A DNA stretch of 64,000 bases, taken from assembly GCF_028554725.1 (NCBI RefSeq), contig NC_071671.1:57864501-57928500 (forward strand), read 5' to 3'. The translations under genes and the position numbers were made by a program. Numbering within the stretch: the stretch's first letter is position 1; each line of letters begins with the position of its first letter. Under the pieces are notes generated by a model. It did no database searches. It saw nothing but the letters and a program-made list of their open reading frames with translations, and had not been told where the DNA came from. This document shows positions 1 to 13,800 of the stretch, in pieces. This DNA comes from Zeugodacus cucurbitae (Eukaryota > Arthropoda > Insecta > Diptera > Tephritidae).

Positions 1-355
1 TGTTTCTTAAAATTAGTAGAAGGAAAGGGATTTTTTGAAGTTTGACCATCGCCGAGTTTGATAGGTTAAATAGCATACCCGATAGACAATTATACCAATT
101 GTGCGTAGCATTATCTTACAGAGGCAAGGAAGAAAGGTGTTTAGGTGCTGAAAACACGCATAAAACGCAGGCCAATTGAAAGTTTATAATATTTTTATAC
201 ATAGAGCACGATAGTAGTAACTAATTATGGCATAATTATATTAAAATTATAGTGACTTGCTTAATTAGTGCATATTATTAAGTAATAATAAAGTATAACT
301 AAAAACTTATACAGAAGACGTTATAAAGCTACATATTTCAATTGAAGGAATTTTG

Positions 356-361
356 TTTATT
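356..361 (-). other. Poly(A) signal AATAAA, carrier isoform A
   Basis: TTTATT on the plus strand reads AATAAA on the minus strand, just downstream of the distal stop codon. Positions 1-355 beyond it hold AT-rich sequence with no gene that I can see. Confidence 0.5.
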
Positions 362-404
362 TTTGGCTATGTTAATCACTTTGTTGAACGTTTGATTGGC
401 GTCC

Positions 405-540
405 TCATGCTTTGTTCTTCGACCTTTGTAACAAATAGTGCGAAACATTCTCATACATAACGAACGTGATCATCGTCGCCGGCAGCACACGCGTCAAACT
501 GGCCTGTATACCCTTGTAGAAACCGACGGCGCCTTCATAT
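405..540 (-). CDS. Distal alternative terminal exon, carrier isoform A
   Basis: The acceptor TTGCAG ends at 541. The exon completes an Arg codon and encodes YEGAVGFYKGIQASLTRVLP through SKNKA, then TGA at 407-405. It restores the usual carrier helix 6 with the R-x-x-P element (TRVLP). Isoform B has H instead of R (VHVTP). A minus-strand AATAAA lies at 356-361, 44 bp past the stop. Confidence 0.88.
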
Positions 541-3500
541 CTGCAATTAGTTTTTGGTTGGGGCGAAAAGAAAAGATAAAATGCGAAGATTAATTAATTA
601 ATGGTGTACAAAGACGCTTACCTCCAACACGTACGTGCAAGTATTTTAAATACGACTTTTTCATTCAATTAGCAAATAGATTCTGCAAAACTGTTACAAG
701 ACTTACTTTATAATGGTTTACATATGTGTAGTGAAAATTTCAACTTTAAATTATTTACCACAATTGCAGATATGTTAAGATTTAAGCACGTGCACACTAC
801 TTACTTTGTTTCGTGAGCTGCTTACATTTTACATTTTTTTTTTTTAATTTTGGGTGGAGGAAGCGGCGCGGTAAGTTTGGGTATGTGACCAAAAGCATGT
901 TATAGGCGCTAAACAAGTCCGATCACACACGCGCAACTCACTGCAGGCGTAATAGAGACGAGGATGGGCACCACTATGTTTGGATAATCAGCTTAAAAAA
1001 TTGCCGTTATTTATGCTTTAAGTTAATAAGACCTTTTTTAAACGCTTCAAGTATGTGTTTCAACAACTTGATGGATATGATTATGCTTTCATAAAAGCTT
1101 TCTTTTTAATATTTTCATTTTTTTTTCATTTGTAATAGAGCATTACATATTTCTTTACATAAAAAGTTATGAAGAATCTTTTTGCCAAATGAATTAATAA
1201 TAACTTACAAACTATTGTCTCAAACATATTTTTAGTTTTTTTTTTTGCTTATGATAAACTTAAATAAGTGGATTTTCAGCCAATTGAAAGTGTTATACGG
1301 CTTGTTTACTTTTATTGTGCAAGTTATATTCATATTTTGTTTGTTTCTTATAAATTTTTTTTTGAGAACTCGTTTAAGTGTGCATATATATTACGCAAAC
1401 ATGTAGTTAAAGTCAATAGCTTATATAAATGTATGTATATATTATGATACTGCAGCTTACGGACCATAAGTTCCAACAACACTTACATAAGTTATGCCTA
1501 TTTTATAAACGAAAATACGAAATTCCATGACTGAAGTTCTTTATTGCCAAGCAATATAGTATGTACATAATTTAAATAACCTAAACCTGTTGCTTGACGT
1601 TTCTTTTTTCATATATTTGCTTTCATGTTTCTCATACGTCAACTACAAGCCAATTCATTTCATATAACTATTCAAGAATACGAAAATTTGTATCACATTT
1701 GACGACAACATACAATTTCTTTCGATGTGAATCTTATAAAAAAAATAGATGCCGTTTCATTTTACTAAATTTACAAAATTTTAAAATATACTATTTCGAT
1801 TTTATTAAATTAGTAAATGGGTCTAGACTAAATTAAGTTGTACAGATTGGCGGTTTGCATGATGAGAAGTTTAAATTATGATATTTGTTTTTGTTTTTTT
1901 TTTTTTCTTTTTTGTATGCCAACATGGAGAGAAGACTTATGGACTAATTGTCTATAGTAAGTTTCTCTACAAGCTATTGGAATTTTTAACTTAAATGTAT
2001 TTGAAATAAACAATTACATAAGTAGAGAGTGTAAAAGGAGCACTTAAACAAAAAAAGAAAAACTTAAAAAAAAATTAAAAAATATTAATTTAAATAAAAA
2101 TTATTAAAATTAATACAAAAAAACTTAAATTCACTACAAACAAAAAACAAAATAAATTAAGTTTTAAACGCAGCAGTCGCTTTTTCTTGTGCGCTACACA
2201 AAATGCATTAGAAATAAACAAAAGTGTTATTATTATCAAAATCAACTTCTATTAATTTTACTGCACAGTGCTAGGCGTGGATTTAACGCTACAAAAGCAC
2301 TTTTTTCCGTTAACACGCTTTCCAATTAAGTCAATAAATAAACTATGCGCTTCACCGCTGCCATTAAATTGCAAATCTTACGTTACTTACAGCTACATAT
2401 AAGCCGACGTCATATTCTTATTTTCTGCCCTTTTTTCATTAGCGTATTCAATACTATATATATTAAGCAAATATTTAGACATATTTCTAATTAAAATGCT
2501 GCAAGTAGTTTATATATCTATAGTGGAAAAATTTGTTTGAATATTCGATTTTTTTGTTTTTCAATTTATATGCGCATAGGTTTCTTTTGTTTGCTTGTTT
2601 TTTGTTTCAGTAAAGTTTTTGTTCTACTTAATGGAAAATCGCTGCAGACCTCAATCTTACTTGAAATACTCGCTAACTAGCTTGCGTGCTTTCGCTCTCT
2701 TCACTTCACTTAATTTTATGTTTGTATGTATGCTTTTAGTTGGTCAATTTCTCCCAAATAAGCATGACCATACAAATATTCGGTGTGACATGTACTAAAT
2801 ATGGTGCTAGGCCTTTATAAAAACCACGCATACGTTCGTACCTCCATGTTTGCTTAATGCAATCCCATGAGCTCGTATAGTTAAGATGATGATCCTGCAT
2901 GCGTGCACGTATCACCTGGTAGGGATATGTGGCTGCAGCGGCGATAAGCTTCGATATAGCAGCGAATGCCAAATACTCCGAAGTGGCCTGCAAAAGAAAA
3001 GATATCGGGGAAATATACGTGAAATTCAATTCATAAACTGTTATGAAATTTTTAATTATAACCTAAAATTATAAATTATATAAAAAAATAATAGCCTTAT
3101 TTTGTGGATTTGAAGATTCATTATAAGAGCTCGCTCTCTCTACACCTTGTTTCAACATCTGTTATGCATATTTTAATTATAACCTAAAAATACAACTTTT
3201 ATGAAAAAATATGTTTCGCTTTGACCCTTTCGTTCTCTTCGTTTGTTATTTTTTTGCTAATTTATAAATTCATTACAAAAGCTCAATCCCCCCTCCCCCC
3301 CAAAAAGTGTATCGCTTTCGGCCTTTTTGTTCCCTTTACCCCTGCTTCATTTTGTGGATTTATAAATTCATTACAAAAACACACTCTCCCCTTACTCCTG
3401 TTGCCGTTTACTGTTACCTGTAACAGTTTAATTAAATCGCTTGTGAAAAGCAACACTTGTTCTGCAGCAACAACAACAACACAAAATCACAATAAGCTAA

Positions 3501-6500
3501 ATTTATTGCCATGTTTTTCGGCCGAAAGTAATTAAGAAAAAAGTGCAATGTACGAAGAACGCTTTGTCGCATATTGACACCGTGTTATCATTTATTTGAT
3601 AAAGATAACCAATGAGCGAAGAACAAACAATAATTTTTTTGTTCGAAAAAGTCGCGCGACATAAAAGTATATTTCAAAGTCAAACACTCTTTATATACAT
3701 ATCGTATATTATATTGTATTATTTGGCTGATGGCCAAAAGAAAAACTAGCGGGTGATACATTTTAAGAATGAAGAGCGGAAAATGCGCGTGTGGACATGA
3801 GCAAATCATGTGATTGTTGTGCGGGTGTTGCAAATAATTATGTACCTTATATAGGCGAAGGATAGACAAAATGGCAAGCTAACTTGACAATATGTATAGT
3901 ATTACGTTAGGCAAAGAAAGTGAAATGAGAGTAGGTTAAAGATATGTTTTTTTTTTGCACAAAGAAAAGAAATGTTGCTAAAAAATTTCACTGAATACTC
4001 AAAATAATTTGTTTATGTTTTAGTTTACTCACCAATTTCGTATCGATCGGCAATTTTCGGTACGTATTATAATAGTTCTTCATCTCCTCATAGGTCATGA
4101 ATTGCAAAGCACCATGCGATACGCCAAGTATGCCGGGAACAAAGCCCTGAAAAATGAACACAAACATTATTAGTATTCTATTAATAGTAAAAAAATTGTC
4201 TTCTAAACTTACCCTGTACAAACCACGTACACCCTCCTTGCGGTAGATCTGCGCCAGCGCATCTACCATACCGCGATATTCCGTGGATTTGCTCGCAGAC
4301 TCAGCGCCATATTGTAAGCACAAACGGGTCTTCACCACCCAAATGGGATTTGTCAGTATCAGCGTGAGCACACCAGACTCAGCAGCGGCCAACATGTGCA
4401 ATGTCGGACCCAATGGCTGTGCCGTATTGCCACCCTGAATGAAGGTCTTAATTGTGTTGTAGCTGTATGAAAAAAATAGTAAAAACAAATTAATTAATTT
4501 TATAATCAAGGGTTTATGTTATTCTCATACTTACAACATGAAATAAAGACCCCATGAGGAACCTGAACCCCAGATATTGGGTGTGACACCCTTGTACAGA
4601 CCGCGGAAGCCTTCCTGTCGGAAAATGGTCGAGAATGCGCTGCTCAGACTGCTATATTGTGGTACTGTGGTTGTACGTCCATCATTCACTGCAAAATTGA
4701 AGAGAGAAAATTATTAGTTTTTTTTTCATTTCTTATTCTGTAAAGTTTTTATGGGTCTAGTGTTGTGAAACATAAAAAAACGCGAAATGTGTTTTAGTTG
4801 ATTGTACAATTTAACAGCGAACGTGTAATGTGATCATGGTCTGTTGGCATTGACGTCAGTAGGCTTGCTGTTTTACATGCTGACGCTAAATTTGTATTAA
4901 CGTGTTTGTGCTACTGAGATTTTTTTTATTAAAATGTATTAAAAAAAAAAACAATTGCTTGCTCATAGCACATTATTGGGAAATTATTTCAAATTTTTAA
5001 AATAATTGCATTAAAGCTTATTTCTTTTCAACCAAATAATATACGGCAAATTTATAGTGCAAGCAAGAAAAGACCAAGAATTCTTCAAATTTGCACCCCA
5101 CATAGTAACAATGTTTTCGAAAATATTTGCCAAAATATATTTTGCTGAAGAAAATACAAAATATAAAACAAATATAAATATGTATGATGTCCCTCTGTGT
5201 ATGTAAAAAGTTAATATGTTTATACATATATTCTTTAATCACATCACAAATAACTACGTCAATAAATTTTTTGTTGTTACCACAGACGAGCCTCTTGCGC
5301 ATTTGAGCTACAGATAGTCCGTGCGTTAAAAAAAACAGAAGGACAAAAAATATGTTTACATATATGGCAATATATCAAGACACAGAGTGAAGTGTTTTTT
5401 TTAAGAAAATACATGCATGTAAAAAAATATAGCAGCATTTATAATAAAATTAATTTGCATTTGTAAAACAACATAAGTTGATATTAAGCAGTATCTAACT
5501 TTCACTTGTAAATAAGTACAAAAACGCTTATCACCGTAATACGAATTTGTTTTTCGAAGCAAAAATTTTTTGATACCTCTTGCTTGCTCACGTCCGTAAC
5601 CCTTGGCCCATTGTCGTATATGGGACAATAACAAAATAAATAATTAACACGAAAACATCAGATATTTTTTTATAAACGCAACCTACTATCGCTTAGTAGC
5701 AAATTATAGATGCTAAATACCCATCACCTCTGTTGCTCCCCAAAGAAAACGAATAAAAATACATTTATTCATATTTTTTTTTTTATATTGCAACAATTAA
5801 TAGCTGTTATCGCACGACGGGGAACGGGATCACTCATATTTATAAAAAACGCTTATCACAATTGCGATATATGCATATTTTTAGCTATTTTCAGGCACAG
5901 CAACGGGCGAAATTTTCGCAGTGATTTAGAAAACATTATTTATTCTAATATATTTGAAGTACATATATTTAGTTATAAATTTAGCGGCGTGTGAACGAAC
6001 ATATTTGCACATTTAATAACAACTTTATTTGAGTAACGCAAATACACACATATTTTTTATTTGTGCAATTAGTTAGCAATTAGATAAGGCTTAACAATTT
6101 TCGCGAAAACAGTTATAATAGATTATATTTTCGTTATCATAGCACACGTAAATGTACGTGGCCAAAAAACAAAATAAAAAAAGTTAAGTGTTGACAAAAT
6201 TTAGAAATGAAATGAAAATAACACTACCAAAAACTCAATTCAGCATGAGCAAAACAACTTTAGAGCTACGCTGTACAGTCTGTATAGCTGTTTCTTAGTT
6301 GTTTTCGAAGCATTTGACTAAAAACTGGCTACATATATGTATGTATACTATGAATGTGCTCAAAAAAGGGGGCTCGTCGCTGGCACGTTTACGCACACAA
6401 TACATAATGTTTTCGCAACAGAATTTATTTTTAGACATTACAATTCGATTAGCCGATTCGCACTGCTACAAGTTGCTTACGTAAGTAGTTAATAGCTTCA

Positions 6501-9500
6501 CTATTAGTATAATTACTTTCAAATAATTTTAATTTAAATTAATGGAAAATTACAATATATTTTTTTTTAAGTAATGGAAAATTGCGATAATCACTTAGTT
6601 ATGAATATTACTTTAAGATAATATTTGACTTTCGGTGCACTCATTAGCTAAAACTGCAGTCATTTAGTTAGCAACCAGTTTTACAGGTGATTTTACGGCC
6701 TTGAGCTGGGCTTGTAGCCACCAAATGAACACGCGCATAGATTCTAGTGAGTCTATGTGTACAAAACCAGTTTATTTTTCATGTCTACATTTACAAAATA
6801 GATTAAAAAATTTAAAATAAAGATGTAGTACTACTACTAACAGTATGTAGTACTATACTAATGCATATGCAACACATAAACACAACCGTGTTGACTTATA
6901 TGGAGAATTCAAAATCCACATTTGAAGGTCTTTTCAAGCAAATCAATAATGATAATTCAATTTATTATTATTTTATGTTAAAATTATTACTATTTTATAT
7001 TAAAATAATATATAATAAATAACTAAACTCCCAAATATTAACATCTTTTAAGCTCTTTAGTTTTGTCTTTATGTTATAGTCGTTAGTTTATATTCGTTAC
7101 TACAATAAAACTAACGAATAAAAACAGAAAGCGTATGTAAATAGTAAAAGTGAAGCAAAAATTAAACCAAGCACAAAAAAAAAACCTCAATCAATGTGCA
7201 TTATACACGTCAATAGGTTGACAACATTTTTCAATGTAAGTTAACAACCTACTAAACAACATAGCATTAGAGCAACAACAGTCAGGAAATAAGTGCGTGC
7301 ATCAATAAGTATAAAGAGAAAAAGAAACTACACATATAAGTGTCGAAACAAAACGTTATTCAGGTTTCCAGTTGCATTTCGAAGTTTTACTTTTGCACTG
7401 CTGCCAGATGACTCATGCAATTCAACAGCTCATAGCGCCAATACTCCAATACTAACTGGCGTGTTGGTGCGCCAAAAAGAGCGAGGTAAACGAAGCAAAT
7501 GTTTACGAACCCTGGGCAAAATCACTTGAAAGCGCTTAGCAACACGCCAACATGCGCGATCACTCATCAACATACATACAGCGTATAGGCGAAGCAAAAA
7601 TTTCAAATAGACGGGCGCGTATACTACAAAGAACGTATCAAATAAATAAACATTGATGTATGAAGGTATATTGGTGGTGAAAAAATGCATACACGGACGG
7701 GGGTTTCTGTTTTAGTAGTAGTCATACGAGTTTTTTTATATTTTTATTGTTTTAACTTTTTCCATGTATCCAACGCTTTCGCATTGCCTGCCTGACTGTG
7801 TTTGTTGTGTGAATAGTGAATGGTATAACGTCAGTGCTGAAATCACGTGATGTATAAATGTACATATAAACAAATCGTATGCACATACATACATAAATAA
7901 AATGTTTGTAGTCATATAGAAATTAGGCAGAAAACCATAGAGTATAAATAAAAATTTTTATAAGGAATATGTTTATTATTTTTCGAGAAATTTCATTTCA
8001 AGAATTTTTTTTCATTATTCTTATTAAGCAACTGATAATAAACAAGCTCGAAACTCTTTGTTACTGGCAGCGTATTCCCCCAGCAATGCATGAACTTGTG
8101 TTTAATGACTCTAAACAAAATACAATAACAAATAAATTGTGTATATGCTGCACACACAAGGAACTAGATCACAATTAGAAATTTCTCAAGAATGTCGTTA
8201 CTGAAACTATGGCACGTTTCACAATGGCATGATGCACACACATATGTATGCATGTGTGTATGTATGAAATATATAAAACTTACACGTTTATGCATTGTAC
8301 AGCTGAGAAAAAGATTTTATAGTATTTTTCGCCCTCAAATATACTACATTAACAAATATGAAAAAGAAATATTCAAAAAGAATAGCTCAAACAAATATTC
8401 GATTTAAAAAATTTGTAAATTAAATATACAAAGCCAATTTGAAACTAGTAGTTGGACTGTAGTAACAATTTTCCGGTTAAATGTGGTATTTACAAATTAA
8501 TTTAAATAATAACAAACAAAAAATAATACTAGACGTAACTAGACCAGTTGCAAAAGCAGAACATGGAATGATACCGGCCAGATTGCCATTGAAATGAATC
8601 AGCAATCACTTCCTATATTAAACATGCATTATTATAGAGCGAAACAGCAACGCAACTTTGGCATCAGGGTTATTTGTTTGAACAGGACGCTGCACCGGTT
8701 GTACACAAATGCTTCAAGTGAATTACATATTATTATTGTTTACCGATTCTTAACGGAAGTAGATGTAGCAAATGAGTACAATGTAAACAATAATACGGTA
8801 TGTACACACTGTTTGAAGTGTCTGGATAGCTTAATAACTTTTGCTATCGCCAGCTTTAAAAGCAATTCGCCAAAGTTAATAACAAGTATGTGTTTGTGTA
8901 TTTATATATTTACATAAAACTGTAACGCTGATATCATGCTACTAAAGACGCACGCTTATGTTGTTAACTAATTTTTCGTTTCAAAAACAAAAACGTGGAA
9001 ATAACGACTGACGTCAACCGACAAAAGTTAATCAACAATAACACGATAAGCTGAACCATTTCGTTCCAGTGAAAATGATGATGATGATCGTAGTTATAAA
9101 AGAAGAAAAACACGTACATATTTAGCAAAAATATTGATGAGACTGCGATCAGCTGGTGTAAGACGATAATATCAATTATCAGCATAAGCCGATTTGTAAT
9201 AATAAATAAAATTATCATAATAAATTAATTTTCATATCCATTTAAATGGGTTGCGGAAAGCGGTAAACAACATTATTGATCAACAACAACAAGTCTTCAA
9301 TACAAAATAAGGCAAAACAACATTTATAAACGGAGCGATAATAGCATTTAACAATGAATTAGTAATAAACAATTTAAACAAAAACAAGTCGAATCAGAAG
9401 CTAATACTCCTTTCCTGTTCTATGTGCAAATGGGTTAATACTTCTATTCTTTTCAGTGTGCGCATTTGTTGTTTCTTCAATTCTTTCACCGAAGGCCATC

Positions 9501-10865
9501 GTTATTATTGTGATTTTTCTAAATATTGAAGCTATTTAGCAAAGCGACTCATTGCAGCTTTATTTATTCTTAAAATATTTATTCTATTAAATCGTGAATC
9601 ATATAAATTCAACATGAATTGTATTTTCTTTCGATTATCATTTTGTAATATTAAAGTGAAACTAGCTGACCATGGTGAAGTCAACGGAAAAAACCATTCA
9701 CACTTCAAGTCTGACATTTATGTATGCACATATGTACGTACGAAAGTACACAAGCCGGCTTTATGCGAATTGTAACCATTCCCAAACAATAAGAGTCTCA
9801 ACGACCGCGCGTGTATGAAATTAAATACTATATACACGCTAAAATGTTTGCCTTGATGTCTGCAATAATTTTGCGATAGCTTTGGTTACGATTATCCGCC
9901 ATTTGTTTGCTTTATAAACATCCATTGTTGACGTTTTAAATTAATTCTGCTATATTATAGTGTTATATTTATTTTATTCTACTATATGTATAGTTTGGGA
10001 AAAATTCCACTTTCCTATGAGCTCTTATCACGTTCCAGACTCGTGCGAACGCACAGTTTCAAGTCATTGAGCTGTGGGTGATTGTTACTACGTAGAGCTA
10101 TTGAATACCTACTATAGGAAACATATGGAGGCACATATATAACAACTGAACATTGTACCATGTTTAAAATATAAACATAATAGGCAAAATAGCGATAAAG
10201 TTGTTTCCAGACATCGATGATTATTATTCAAATTTTAATTGGTATGACTTAATTGATTTCAAATATTTTGCGTCGTTAGTCGAATCACTTAAATGGGTGA
10301 TGACTATAGCACGCGTTCTTAAAGATGTTTTATCAACACGCGAAACATTAACCCACGCCACCGCCGCTATCAAACACAAACAAGGGAAATGAATATTTAA
10401 CAAGTCAATAAAAATTCATAGACTGTGATAATTATTCAAGTATTTGTAAAATTAATACCTTGTGGGACATTTTTTAGTGCCAACGAAATATTGATTTTTT
10501 TATAAGTTTGGAATTTTTGATTTTCATAAAATACCGTACATTTTATTATTAATATTTCCAAATTGTATGTTATTTACAATATGTCTATTTATATTCACAT
10601 AAAGTATCTGAAACTTACCAGCAAAGCGAATCTTTATCAAGTCCAATGGATGTAATATTAGCGTCGATGTTACGCCACCCGAAATGCCAGCCACTAAATG
10701 CTCATATTTTACATGCGAAGATAAATTCAGTTTCCCTCCAAATTTGGTAGACTTTGTGTTCATGGCAGCCATTTCTGCAGAATCCTTTTTATCTTCCTGT
10801 TCCTTCGACGAAATTGTTGTTGATTTTCTCTTGTTGTCGGTAATTTTTGACGATTTCGTGTCCAA
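405..10865 (-). CDS. Mitochondrial folate/FAD carrier, SLC25A32-like (Drosophila CG8026 type)
   Basis: Six-transmembrane SLC25 carrier of the mitochondrial inner membrane; this subfamily moves folate and/or FAD into the matrix. Coding exons: 10865-10619, 4688-4535, 4462-4213, 4146-4033, 2987-2842 and 540-405 (348 aa). All junctions are GT-AG and keep frame. The three carrier repeats carry the signatures PLDLIK (residues 73-78), PIWVVK and PYQVIR. The PIW form in repeat 2, with Trp where most carriers have an acidic residue, is typical of the folate/FAD/pyrimidine-nucleotide branch. Residues 1-50 are a Lys/Ser-rich extension, so Met32 or Met35 are possible alternative starts. The first intron is about 5.9 kb (4689-10618). 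A second C-terminus is made by reading through at 2842 (separate entry). Folate versus FAD as substrate cannot be decided from the sequence. Confidence 0.93.
2736..2987 (-). CDS. Composite terminal exon, carrier isoform B
   Basis: If the donor at 2841-2840 (GAG|GTACGA) is not used, translation runs through to a stop at 2736-2738. The end of the protein then reads RYERMRGFYKGLAPYLVHVT and onward to EKLTN, giving a 338 aa isoform. If the donor is used, codon AG|G becomes AG|A on joining to 540 and the reading frame continues as RYEGAVGFYKGIQ. Both alternatives encode the short matrix helix and transmembrane helix 6 of the third carrier repeat and are visibly related (YE..xGFYKG). They therefore look like an ancient exon duplication. 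From memory, Drosophila CG8026 has the same two ends. Confidence 0.85.
   Translation of the reverse strand, partial: ATSEYLAFAAISKLIAAAATYPYQVIRARMQDHHLNYTSSWDCIKQTWRYERMRGFYKGLAPYLVHVTPNICMVMLIWEKLTN
3050..3420. repeat. Degenerate tandem repeat in carrier intron
   Basis: Blocks recur out of register. A block containing AATTATAACCTAAAA occurs near 3055 and 3174. TTTTGTGGATTT followed by ATTCATTA occurs near 3099 and 3349, with a weaker copy near 3250. Pyrimidine-rich stretches lie between them. The spacing is irregular (about 100-150 bp), as expected of an old decayed array. Confidence 0.45.
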
Positions 10866-13800
10866 TTGGACACTCGTATATCGATTATATACAAACTGTG
10901 TATATGAATCCTTTTATCTTTCAAATCGACTACTCGAACTGCAGCTCTCCTTTGTGCTCGCGATAGTTTGTTTATTACCTTTTTAAATAATTGCTAAGTT
11001 CCTTAATGCAGTTTATAACTGTGCTATAATTTTCATACGTTCAGCAAATCAATTATTTTCCATTCACTCAATCCAATAATTCTAATGTTGATTTATCGCT
11101 TAGTTTTATATCAAAAATTTCATAGCTCTTTGGCGAATGTGCTGTTCCCGCAGCAATTTTTTAGTTTCTAATTGTAATGAGTGTCAAACTATATAATAGA
11201 TACTATTTTATATACGTATTCTAATTTGTGTTTGATCAAAGGAACTCCTTATTCACTGTGCGTAACTGCTCCGCTAAGCTGCTCGATTCAGTTCTGGCAC
11301 TGGTTTCGTCTTTTTTATTAACTAAAAAGCTCCCGTTTTCGCCTTTCAGTGTTATAGTTAATGTTCTTGTAAAATGACTGCTAAACATCTTCCCGTGAAG
11401 TAAATAATTGCTGCAATTCTTTTTAGTTCAATATGTATATGAAAAATTCTGCTTATGAATCGTTTTCTTTGCTCACGACTGTATATTGTGTTCGGCTCTG
11501 TCTCTGTATTGATGATGAAATTTCATCGACCCGTTAGCTCAGTCGTGAAAAAATTCAACAAATCGTCAATGATTTGTATTTAATATAAATTGCTCAAAAT
11601 CTCATGTATACTGCTGAATTCCATTCCTTTTTGCATTTTCTAGTGTTATTTAAAAATTAAATTATGTAATTCTCCACAGTATGTTTTGCAATTTTTCGGT
11701 TGAACTCAGAATTGTTATTTCCTATCTGTTGTACGTTGTTGCATTGATTTTCCTCACTTGTTGTTTGTTTACACTTCAGTTAAGTTGTATATTATATTTT
11801 TACTGAAACTCTTTTTTTATATTTAGCTTGCGAATATTCAAGAATTTTTCACACTATAAATTTTCTAAACTGTACTCAGCAAATGTCAAAATGTGACTGC
11901 TGTAATCATTGACAGCGCACAATAATATCGGTTGGCATCGCAAGATGCCAAAACCGGTTTCCCTGATTTGGGTGCGGGACAAATGCAACACTGCCAACTA
12001 TGCCGCCACATCTGCCAAATAAATTTAGTTTTTCGTGTTATTGTGTAGAACAAATGGAACAATTTTTTCGATTCACCACAAGTCGAAGCTGGCTGTATAT
12101 ATATTATGTATAAACTGTTATACGCTCTGGCTTATATTTGTTTAATTTTACACATTAAAAAAGACAGGGACTTTATGTTGAGTATAGATGAAATGCTTCT
12201 AGCACTAACTGTGAGCACTATCTATAGAAAATTATTAATATTTTGATATATTCCAATATTATATATATATTTCTATATACTTGGAGCGAATAAATTCTGT
12301 ATTTTAAATTTAATAGAATGATGATGGCCTTTGGCTTAGCATAGTTCTAAACCTATTTCAATAATATCAACAGATGACGCTGTTGTAAGTAAATGTTTCG
12401 CAAATGAAGTTTGAACTTTTCAAACCCGTTTTTGGTTTGTTTTGCAATACTCTCTTCAAAAAGTTTAACAATTAATTATTTTTGTAACTGATAAATATCC
12501 ATTAGAATTCTATTATTTAAATAAATGCACACAAATAAATTATAAATAAATCGTTTTTAGAACCATTCTTTATTTCGTTTGTATAAATATTATCAAAAAC
12601 TTTAGTTGATTTGTAAACCAGCTTATGTTTGTATATTTTATTTAATACATACATACTTTTGAGTATTTATATTCAATTATGTTTTCATAATTGTTTGTTA
12701 GTTGAAAATCGGCAGTAAAGCATTAATACCGCTTCGTAAATAAATATTATTCTTATAATATATAGAAAATATGTAAAAGAATAAAAAACAAAAATCATTT
12801 AAGAATTACAATCGCATTTATTGAAATACATTCCATAACAAGGCATTTTTATCAATATAAAGAATACACAAAATAATAATATAAAAATAGCGGAAAAAGA
12901 GAGACATATCAGAACAAATAAAATATTTTTAAAATAACATAATATGAGTACATTAAAATAATGAAAGAAATATGACGTTAAAATTATAAAATATATTAAA
13001 CAAATAAAACTTCACATAAAATAAAAAGAAAATTGAAAGTACACAAGTTTTGCGGCAACATAAAATATAACTTAAAGAAGAGCTAGTAGTTTGCTTAATT
13101 TACGTACATACGTATGTTTACAGAGTTTAGTTGGTTGACTGGACCTTGTCATGTTTTTCACAAGCATTGTTGTTTTGTTTTAGTATCAAAGCTTTATTTT
13201 TGCGCTTGCAACATGCTCGCCAATGAAATGTTAAGTTTACCTTCACGTTTATTTGCTTCTTCGCCAGCAGACGTTTTTTCGTACACTTTATGATTTTATT
13301 TTTTTTTTTACCCGCTTAGTATAAAATTTACAACGACTTGTTTAAGTTTTTCAGTTATCAAAAAATTTCTATATAAATATATTATGTTATGTTTATTAGT
13401 AGTTATGCTTGTCACATACTAGTAGTTTGCTTTATGCTTTACATATGTATATATGTATGTATGTATGTATATTTTGTTTGTAATTATGTAAGTATATGTA
13501 TATATTATTAAAAATACATTATTAATTTGGCTTAAATTTTGTATAAGTAAGCTAATTTTAAAGAGGACGACTCGCGCAGCATTTTGACAGTTAGCAGAAA
13601 CATGAAAATATTCACGTTATCAGTATGTACTGCATGTCTGAACTGATTTAACCGTATTTTTGTATTATATAAATTATTATTGTATTCAAGTCTCTGCTAT
13701 TGCTGTCCACCATTGTTTAAGTCACAAATTGTAGTATTTTGAATTCCTTTCGGTTAGTAGTACTCCTTTCAATTTATTTAGTTGTATTATTCTCATATCA

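Noticed and set aside
8594..8917. 107-codon plus-strand frame inside the carrier's first intron
   Set aside because: No recognisable motif, no splice partners, composition like the surrounding intron.
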